From: Armatimonadota bacterium
GTDB lineage: Bacteria; Armatimonadota; Zipacnadia; Zipacnadales; UBA11051
Assembly (NCBI GenBank): GCA_003542955.1
Contig: DPJP01000071.1
Location: 10,200-16,364 of the forward strand
Direction of reading: 5' to 3'
Length of the DNA stretch: 6,165 bases
Below, in pieces: positions 1 to 4,722 of the stretch (positions are counted from its first letter, which is position 1; every line of letters starts with the position of its first letter). Both the position numbers and the translations under genes were made by a program. The notes beneath the pieces are model-generated. The model saw nothing but the letters and a program-made list of their open reading frames with translations, searched no databases and was not told the origin of the DNA.

Positions 1-604
1 CCCGCGCGTTCTGCTCGACCAGCAGGATAGTCGTGCCTGCTTCGCGGAGGCGTGCGACCACGCCCATGACCTCGGCTACCAGCGCCGGAGCCAGGCCGAG
101 AGAGGGCTCGTCGAGCAGGAGCATCCTGGGGCATGACATCAGCGCGCGGGCGATGGCCAGCATCTGCTGCTGCCCTCCGCTGAGCGTGCCGGCGGGCAGG
201 TGAAGCCGCTCACCGAGTACCGGGAACAGGTCGACCATGCGCTCGGTGTCGGCCTCGACCTCGCGCCCATGGCCGCTCCTGTAGCGGCGGTAGGCCCCGA
301 CGATCAGGTTCTCCTTGACGGTCAGGTCGGTGAATATCTGCCTGCCCTCCGGCACCTGGACCAGGCCCAGGCCGACGATGCGATCGGGGGCCCGTCCGGC
401 TATCTCTGCGCCGTCGAAGGCGATTGACCCCGCGCGGGGCCTGACGACGCCCGAGATCGCATTGAGCGTGGTTGTCTTGCCCGCGCCGTTGGCGCCCAGA
501 AGCGCCACGACCTCGCCCTCGTTGACATGCAGGGAGACGGCTTTGAGAGCCTGTAGATGCCCGTAGTAGGCGCTGACGCTCTTGAGTTGCAGCAGGATCG
601 GCAT
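1..604 (-). CDS. livF: LivF-type ABC transporter ATPase (3' end cut by window)
   Basis: This is the second ATP-hydrolysing subunit of a Liv/HAAT importer; it works on the inner face of the membrane as a heterodimer with LivG. I translated 201 codons from the ATG at 604. Walker A GANGAGKTT is at residues 37-45, the Q-loop Gln is at 83 (VPEGRQIF), the ABC signature LSGGQQQ is at 141-147 and Walker B MLLLDEP is at 161-167, followed by the D-loop SLGLAP. The switch position reads LVEQN (Gln198) instead of the usual His, which is typical of the LivF branch and separates it from LivG. Family members are about 235 residues, so roughly 35 C-terminal residues lie beyond base 1. The start is one base after the livG stop. 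An AGGAGG at 622-617 lies 12 bases upstream, inside the last codons of livG, so translation is probably coupled. The assignment is secure; the substrate is not shown by this subunit. Confidence 0.96.
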   Translation of the reverse strand, partial: MPILLQLKSVSAYYGHLQALKAVSLHVNEGEVVALLGANGAGKTTTLNAISGVVRPRAGSIAFDGAEIAGRAPDRIVGLGLVQVPEGRQIFTDLTVKENLIVGAYRRYRSGHGREVEADTERMVDLFPVLGERLHLPAGTLSGGQQQMLAIARALMSCPRMLLLDEPSLGLAPALVAEVMGVVARLREAGTTILLVEQNAR

Positions 605-605
605 G

Positions 606-1382
606 CTACTCGACCGCCTCCTGCCCGAGATAGGCCTCGATGACGGCCGGGTCGCTCTGCACCTGGGCCGGCACGCCGTCGGCAATCTTCACCCCGCGGT
701 CGATGACGACCACGCGATCGGATACACCCATCACGACGCTCATGTCGTGCTCGATGAGGACCAGCGTCAGCCCAAGTTCGTCGCGCAGGGCCTTGATGGT
801 CTCGGAGAGTTTGGCCGCCTCGTGCGTGGTCAGGCCGGCGGCCGGCTCGTCAAGCAGCATCACGGAGGGCCGCACGGCGAGTGCCCGGGCCAGTTCGAGA
901 TGTCGCTGCAGGCCCATCGGGAGGTTCTCCGCCTGCTCGTCGGCCGCATCGGCCAGGCCGACACGCTCTAGACACTCGAGGGCGCACGCGTGCAGGGCAT
1001 GCTCCTCGGCGCGGAAGCCCCAGAGCCTGAACGCGGCGCCGAGCAGGCCTCGGCGTCCGGCGATATGCGCGCCGACAAGGACATTCTCGAGCACCGTCAT
1101 CGTCCCGAACACCTGCAGGTTCTGGAAGGTCCGGGCGATGCCGACGGTGGCGATCCGGTGCGGCGGGAGGCTCAGGAGCGACCTGCCGCGCAGCCGCACA
1201 TCGCCGCCGCCGGGCTCAAAGACCCTCGTGATCAGGTTGAACAGCGTGGTCTTGCCCGCGCCGTTGGGGCCGATGATACCGAGTATCTCGCCCTCGGTTG
1301 CGTGCAGGCTCACTCCGTCGAGTGCGGTGACGCCGCCGAATGCCTTGCGCAGGTCGACAACCTCGAGGATAGCTTCGGCCAT
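606..1382 (-). CDS. livG: LivG-type ABC transporter ATPase
   Basis: This 258-residue protein is the first ATPase subunit of the importer and pairs with LivF under the LivH/LivM channel. Walker A GPNGAGKT is at 38-45, the Q-loop Gln at 87 (ARTFQNLQ), Walker B VMLLDEP at 174-180, the D-loop AAGL at 181-184, and the switch His at 212 in LIEHDMSVVMG, a characteristic LivG stretch. The C-terminal AYLGQEAVE is also typical of LivG. The length matches the family (about 255). The signature region reads NLPMGLQRHLELARAL (153-168), so Pro stands where the Ser of LSGGQ normally sits; related LivG proteins also depart from the consensus here. The start is 4 bases after the livM stop, with AGGAGG at 1400-1395, 12 bases upstream inside the livM C-terminal codons. 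The last bases carry the same arrangement for livF. Confidence 0.97.
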   Translation of the reverse strand: MAEAILEVVDLRKAFGGVTALDGVSLHATEGEILGIIGPNGAGKTTLFNLITRVFEPGGGDVRLRGRSLLSLPPHRIATVGIARTFQNLQVFGTMTVLENVLVGAHIAGRRGLLGAAFRLWGFRAEEHALHACALECLERVGLADAADEQAENLPMGLQRHLELARALAVRPSVMLLDEPAAGLTTHEAAKLSETIKALRDELGLTLVLIEHDMSVVMGVSDRVVVIDRGVKIADGVPAQVQSDPAVIEAYLGQEAVE

Positions 1383-1386
1383 CGTC

Positions 1387-2373
1387 TCAGGCAGCCTCCT
1401 CGACCGCGCGCCGGCTGCGTCGCAGGCTCTTCAGCCAGCCCGCCAGCCCGCCCGGAATGAACATCACCGCGATGATAAGGATGACGCCAAAGAAGACCGA
1501 GTCCAGGCCTGCGATGGCGGGTATCTTCTCACTGAGCTTGAGCAGTACCTGACCGAGGATGGTGATGATGGCGGCGCCGCTGAGGGCTCCCCAGAGACTG
1601 CGGGAGCCGCCTATGATGACCATGATGACGAGCATGATCGAGAAGTGGAGGCCGAACGGGTCAGGGCTAATGAAGGTGATATTGTGCGCGTAGAGGCTGC
1701 CCGCAACCGACGCGAAGGCGGCGCTGAGGACGAAGATGCTGAGCTTGAGCGCGGAAACGTGCACCCCGCAGGAGCGTGCGGCGACCTCTGAGTCGTGGAT
1801 CGCTCGCAGTGCGCGCCCGACACGCGAGTTGACGACGTTCGAGGCCAGAAGCAGTCCCACGATCACCAGCGGCCAGACGAGGTAGCAGAACTTCCGGTCG
1901 GTGTCGAACACCAGTGGCCCGATGCCGAGGCGCGGAATGCCTGCAATGCCCGAGAAGCCGCCGGTGAAGTCGCCGCCCTGTTTGAAGATGATCTGCACGA
2001 TGATGCCGATGCCGAGTGTCGCCATGGCGAGGTAGTGCCCGCGCAACTGCAGTGTCGGCCGCCCGACCAGATAGGCCACGGTAGCGGTGAGCAGCATTCC
2101 GAGCATGATGCACAGCCACGGGTCCAGCCCGTAGCGTGTGGTGCCAATAGCGCTCGCGTAGGCTCCGAGCCCGTAGAAGGCGGCGTGCCCGAGCGAGACC
2201 TGGCCTGCATAGCCCATCAGCAGGCTCAGCCCGATAGCGATGATGGCGTAGGTGCCGATGAGTATCAGCACCGAGAGGTGGTAAGCGTTATGCAGAGCCA
2301 GCGGGAGTACGCCCGCCACCAGCGCAAGCGCGAGGTAGGGCAGCCAGCAGAGCCACCACTTGCGCCGCGGCAT
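1387..2373 (-). CDS. livM: LivM-type ABC transporter permease
   Basis: This is an integral membrane subunit that forms the translocation channel with LivH. With the ATG at 2373 it has 328 residues; a GTG at 2376 would add one. I prefer the ATG because GGAGG at 2386-2382 is then 8 bases upstream and the start overlaps the livH stop as TGATG, a common coupling arrangement. A hydrophobic N-terminal segment follows the basic MPRRKWW. The LivM hallmark GYAGQVSLGHAAF begins at residue 54. The cytoplasmic coupling loop GRALRAIHDSEVAA (186-199) is the EAA-like segment that contacts the ATPases. The motif IGGSRSLWG (254-262) and the C-terminal FIPGGLAG (305-312) are also family features. I estimate eight to ten membrane segments by eye. 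The tail is basic (KSLRRSRR), ending in VEEAA, whose codons also supply the livG ribosome binding site. Confidence 0.96.
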   Translation of the reverse strand: MPRRKWWLCWLPYLALALVAGVLPLALHNAYHLSVLILIGTYAIIAIGLSLLMGYAGQVSLGHAAFYGLGAYASAIGTTRYGLDPWLCIMLGMLLTATVAYLVGRPTLQLRGHYLAMATLGIGIIVQIIFKQGGDFTGGFSGIAGIPRLGIGPLVFDTDRKFCYLVWPLVIVGLLLASNVVNSRVGRALRAIHDSEVAARSCGVHVSALKLSIFVLSAAFASVAGSLYAHNITFISPDPFGLHFSIMLVIMVIIGGSRSLWGALSGAAIITILGQVLLKLSEKIPAIAGLDSVFFGVILIIAVMFIPGGLAGWLKSLRRSRRAVEEAA

Positions 2374-3257
2374 CACAGACCCCTCCCGGTGTCTTTCTTT
2401 CCCAGCAGGCCGGTGGGTCGGACGAAGAGCACAAGCAGCATCACGACCAGGGTGATGGCATCCTTATAGTTGGAGCTGACGAGCCCGGCGGCGAGGTTCT
2501 CGAGCACACCCAGGACAATACCGCCGACGACGGCGCCGATGCCGTTGCCGAGCCCGCCGAGGATCGCCCCGCAGAAGCCCTTGACTGCAAGCGGGGTGCC
2601 CATCGAGTATGACGCGAACTTGTTCGGGGCGAAGACCACGCCGGCCAGGCCCGAGATGGCTCCGCTCAGAGCAAAGCCGATCATGGCCATGGTCGAGGTG
2701 TTTATGCCCACCAGTCGTGCGGCGATACGGTTCGAGGCGGCGGCACGCATTGCGCGTCCGGTCAGTGTGTGCTTGAAGAAGAGCTGCAGAAGCGTCACGG
2801 CGACGATGCTCATGCCGACTATCCAGAGGTCCTGGGGCCGGATCGCCGCCCCCGCCACGCGGATTGGCGTCCCACCCGAGAAGGGCTCCATCGGTATTGC
2901 ATTGGGGCCCCAGATGAGTTTTGCCGAGCCGCCGAAGGCCAGCGAGGCGGCAATGGTGACGAAGATCAGGATCAGGATCGGGGCATCGCGCAGGGGGCGA
3001 ATCGCCAGCCGCTCGAGGCCGACGGCCACGAGCGCGGCACCCAGTGTCGAGAGCAGCACGACCAGCGGTAGCGGCAGCCCCAGACCCGAGAAAGTCACCC
3101 CCAGCATCGCGCCGACCATCACGAACTCGCCCTGGGCGAAGTTGACGATGCCGGTGGAGTTGAAGATGATGGTGAAGCCGAGTGCGACGAGGGCATAGAC
3201 GCAGCCCTCAGTCACACCGGTGGCGAGGAATTGTGCAATCTGTTCCTGTAGAGGCAT
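2373..3257 (-). CDS. livH: LivH-type ABC transporter permease
   Basis: This 294-residue membrane permease is the partner of LivM. The N-terminal pattern ATGVTEGCVYALVALGFTI leads into the LivH hallmark GIVNFAQGEFVMVGAM (36-51). The coupling loop is GRAMRAAASNRIAARLVGIN (167-186), followed by the glycine-rich segment LGGLGNGIGAVVGGIVLGVL (233-252) and the ending VRPTGLLGKK (279-288). About eight hydrophobic segments are visible and the length is normal for the family. The ATG at 3257 gives the N-terminus expected from homologues, but no Shine-Dalgarno is visible in the 20 bases upstream; the nearest later candidate, GTG at codon 15, also lacks one and would cut into the conserved start. The gene lies 90 bases after the binding-protein gene, beyond a strong hairpin. 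Its TGA overlaps the livM start. Confidence 0.96.
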   Translation of the reverse strand: MPLQEQIAQFLATGVTEGCVYALVALGFTIIFNSTGIVNFAQGEFVMVGAMLGVTFSGLGLPLPLVVLLSTLGAALVAVGLERLAIRPLRDAPILILIFVTIAASLAFGGSAKLIWGPNAIPMEPFSGGTPIRVAGAAIRPQDLWIVGMSIVAVTLLQLFFKHTLTGRAMRAAASNRIAARLVGINTSTMAMIGFALSGAISGLAGVVFAPNKFASYSMGTPLAVKGFCGAILGGLGNGIGAVVGGIVLGVLENLAAGLVSSNYKDAITLVVMLLVLFVRPTGLLGKKDTGRGL

Positions 3258-3277
3258 GGTAGTCAGGCAGGTAAGAT

Positions 3278-3315
3278 GCGGCCAGGCGGGGCGGAATCGG
3301 CCCGCGCCTGGCCGC
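3278..3315 (-). promoter_or_regulatory. Strong intercistronic hairpin between binding-protein gene and livH
   Basis: On the plus strand GCGGCCAGGCG (3278-3288) is perfectly complementary to CGCCTGGCCGC (3305-3315). The inner GGG/CCC (3289-3291 with 3301-3303) extends the stem past one unpaired base, leaving a 9-base loop. The transcript reads ATCTTACC after the stem, so there is no U-tract and it is not a classical intrinsic terminator. By analogy with other binding-protein transporters, such hairpins can protect the upstream message from 3' decay or cause partial termination, raising binding protein over permease. That role is inferred; the dyad itself is directly visible. Confidence 0.75.
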
Positions 3316-3330
3316 TTGTCTACGGTGTTC

Positions 3331-3343
3331 GCCCGTGACGGGC
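3331..3343 (-). other. Small inverted repeat just after the binding-protein stop codon
   Basis: GCCCG (3331-3335) and CGGGC (3339-3343) are complementary around a 3-base centre, only 4 bases beyond the TAG stop at 3350-3348. The stem is short and no T-run follows. It may add to the larger hairpin downstream in protecting the mRNA 3' end, or be a chance feature of GC-rich DNA. Confidence 0.3.
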
Positions 3344-3347
3344 ACGA

Positions 3348-4577
3348 CTAGCTGTTGATTTCGTCCTCGGCCAGCTTCCACTTGCCGTCGACGATCTTGA
3401 CCCAGACGAAGGCATCCTTGGTCAGGCCGTTGTGATCCTCGGGTGTGTAGGTGAAGATGCCGGCGGTGCCGACGAACTCCTTGGTCGCCTCGATGGCATC
3501 TCGCACCGCGGCCGCTTCGGTATTACCCGCAGCGGCAATGGCATCGCAGAGGATGTGGAAGGCGTCGAATGCATGGCCGCCGAAGGTGTCCACCGGCTTG
3601 CCGCTCTTGGCGGTGTAGTCGGTTGCGTACCTGCTGAGAACTTCCTTCTGCTTGTCGTCGGCCGCAATCTCACTCTCAACGATCAGGCGGCCTGCGGGCA
3701 GCATGACGCCGTTGGCTGCGTCGCCGGCGAGTTCGATGAACTTGGCGTTGGCTACGCCGTGGCTCTGCAGGAGCGGCACGTCGAGGCCCAGGGTCTGCAT
3801 GTTGCGCGCGACCGTTGCCGGGCCGGGGTTGGTGCCCCAGCAGATGACGGCTTCGGGGTTCTTGCCCTTGATGCGGGTGACCTGGGCAGTCATGTCGGTG
3901 TCCTCGCCGCCGAAGCTCTCACTGGTGACAAGCTCGATGCCGGCGGCGGGCAGTTGCTCCTCGATCTGCTTCTGACCGCTCTCACCGTAGCCGTTGCTAA
4001 CGTAGATGGAGGCAACCTTGGTGATCTTCTTGGCCTTGAGGTAGTCGATGATCTTGGCAACGGCGATGATATCGGTCTGCGGGACGGCGAAGACCCACTT
4101 CTTGACGGGGTTGGTGATGGGGGCGCCCGCGGCGCACGAGATCAGCGGGATGTTCGCCTGCTCGCAGATGTCGACGATGGCCATCGTTGTCGGCGTCGTG
4201 CTCGGGCCGATGATGGCGACGACCTTCTCGGTGTTGATGAGGTCCTTGGCGGCGAGTGCAGCCTCCGTCGGCTCGGACTTGTCGTCCTTGACGATGACCT
4301 CGACCGGCCGCCCAAGGACGCCGCCGGCGGAGTTGATCTGCTCGGCGAGCATCTCGGCAGTCAGCTTCTCAGGCTCGCCCAGCGGGGCGGATGGTCCGGT
4401 GACGCTGAAGATCGCCCCGATCTTGATGGGGTCGCCGGTTGGCTCCAGTTGTGGCCCCTCCGGGTGAATCTGTCCGGCTCCCTCATCGACCTGCTCGGCG
4501 GGCTTGGGGCACCCTGCGAGCAGTGCGACTACCAGCAACGCGACGATCAGTACCAGCAGCTTCGCTTTCGGACACAT
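3348..4577 (-). CDS. livK: Lipoprotein substrate-binding protein of a Liv/HAAT-type ABC importer
   Basis: This 409-residue extracytoplasmic receptor captures the ligand and delivers it to LivH/LivM. The ATG at 4577 is supported by GGGAGGA 7 bases upstream and by the signal peptide that follows: MCPKAK, a hydrophobic core, and a lipobox LAGC with Cys23 as the predicted lipidated residue. Residues 24-50 are a Pro/Glu/Gly-rich tether. The type-I periplasmic binding fold (Peripla_BP_6) starts at IKIGAIFSVTGPSAPLGEP (51-69), a typical entry motif. Further landmarks are GVLGRPVEVIVKDDKS (86-101), IIGPSTTPTTMA (122-133), LISCAAGAP (145-153), KKWVFAVPQTD (159-169), NGYGESG (195-201) and TFGGHAFDAFHIL (331-343). 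The SCAAGAP stretch differs from the SPGATNP of E. coli LivJ, where ligand backbone contacts lie, and the KKWVF and GGHAFDA motifs recall relatives linked to aromatic acids rather than leucine. The family is certain; the substrate, and so the livJ/livK name, is tentative. Confidence 0.93.
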   Translation of the reverse strand: MCPKAKLLVLIVALLVVALLAGCPKPAEQVDEGAGQIHPEGPQLEPTGDPIKIGAIFSVTGPSAPLGEPEKLTAEMLAEQINSAGGVLGRPVEVIVKDDKSEPTEAALAAKDLINTEKVVAIIGPSTTPTTMAIVDICEQANIPLISCAAGAPITNPVKKWVFAVPQTDIIAVAKIIDYLKAKKITKVASIYVSNGYGESGQKQIEEQLPAAGIELVTSESFGGEDTDMTAQVTRIKGKNPEAVICWGTNPGPATVARNMQTLGLDVPLLQSHGVANAKFIELAGDAANGVMLPAGRLIVESEIAADDKQKEVLSRYATDYTAKSGKPVDTFGGHAFDAFHILCDAIAAAGNTEAAAVRDAIEATKEFVGTAGIFTYTPEDHNGLTKDAFVWVKIVDGKWKLAEDEINS

Positions 4578-4584
4578 AGTCAGG

Positions 4585-4591
4585 TCCTCCC
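4585..4591 (-). promoter_or_regulatory. Ribosome binding site of the binding-protein gene
   Basis: GGGAGGA reads on the minus strand here, 7 bases before the ATG at 4577. It fixes the start over upstream in-frame starts (for example the ATG at 4646 inside the leader hairpin). It is the best Shine-Dalgarno in the operon, in line with a highly expressed binding protein. Confidence 0.8.
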
Positions 4592-4629
4592 AGGTTAGTG
4601 TGGGTCGACCAGCGCTCCGCCGGCTCGCG

Positions 4630-4651
4630 CAGGGATGTCTCCACATCCCTG
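4630..4651 (-). promoter_or_regulatory. Perfect inverted repeat in the liv leader (operator or 5' mRNA hairpin)
   Basis: CAGGGATGT and ACATCCCTG form a perfect 9-bp dyad around a 4-base centre (GGAG on the minus strand). It begins about 14 bases downstream of the TATAAT, so it would lie at or just inside the 5' end of the message, roughly 53 bases before the binding-protein ATG. It could be a repressor operator (22-bp dyad overlapping the start region) or a 5' stabilising hairpin. No T-run follows, so it is not a terminator. The repeat is directly seen; the role is inferred. Confidence 0.65.
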
Positions 4652-4664
4652 GAGTTTGGCGCGT

Positions 4665-4694
4665 ATTATACACAAAAGCAACGGTATCGTCCAA
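4665..4694 (-). promoter_or_regulatory. Predicted sigma70-type promoter of the liv operon
   Basis: Reading the minus strand, a perfect TATAAT lies at 4670-4665. An 18-base spacer separates it from TTGGAC at 4694-4689, which matches the -35 consensus TTGACA at three of six positions (the conserved TTG). Transcription would start near 4658, giving a leader of about 80 bases. The surroundings are locally AT-richer than the flanking genes. The -10 is convincing; the -35 is weak, which suggests help from an activator or a different sigma preference. Confidence 0.65.
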
Positions 4695-4696
4695 TT

Positions 4697-4710
4697 CTCG
4701 CCTTTGCGAG
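4697..4710 (-). terminator. Possible weak stem-loop after the kinase gene
   Basis: On the minus strand CTCGC-AAAG-GCGAG forms a 5-bp stem with a tetraloop, 12 bases past the kinase stop codon, followed by AATTGG rather than a U-run. It could be a weak terminator or processing site, or chance. It sits immediately upstream of the predicted -35, so kinase transcription may read through into the liv operon. Confidence 0.25.
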
Positions 4711-4722
4711 CAGTCCGATGCC

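Noticed and set aside
640..1791. Long plus-strand open frame (383 codons) opposite livG and livM
   Set aside because: It crosses two well-supported genes on the other strand, is Arg/Ser/Ala-rich then Asp/Glu-rich with no family motif, and is explained by codon bias of GC-rich genes.
3432..4598. Long plus-strand open frame (388 codons) opposite the binding-protein gene
   Set aside because: It is antisense to a clear lipoprotein gene, with Gly/Asp/Val/Leu low-complexity composition that mirrors the sense codons. No recognisable domain and no separate promoter.
4578..4646. Leader peptide for amino-acid attenuation in the liv leader
   Set aside because: The only ATG-led frame (MWRHPC...) runs without a stop into the binding protein, has no run of Leu/Ile/Val codons, and no terminator/antiterminator pair with a T-tract is present.
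4641..4669. Divergent plus-strand promoter using TATTAT at 4664-4669
   Set aside because: No -35-like hexamer occurs at suitable spacing and no plus-strand gene follows except into the antisense of the kinase.
4675..4695. Sigma54-like -24/-12 element (TTGG...TTGCT) upstream of the liv operon
   Set aside because: The GG and GC pairs are separated by 11 bases instead of the strictly required 10, the GGAC lacks the GGCAC core, and a perfect TATAAT overlaps the region, so sigma70 is the better reading.
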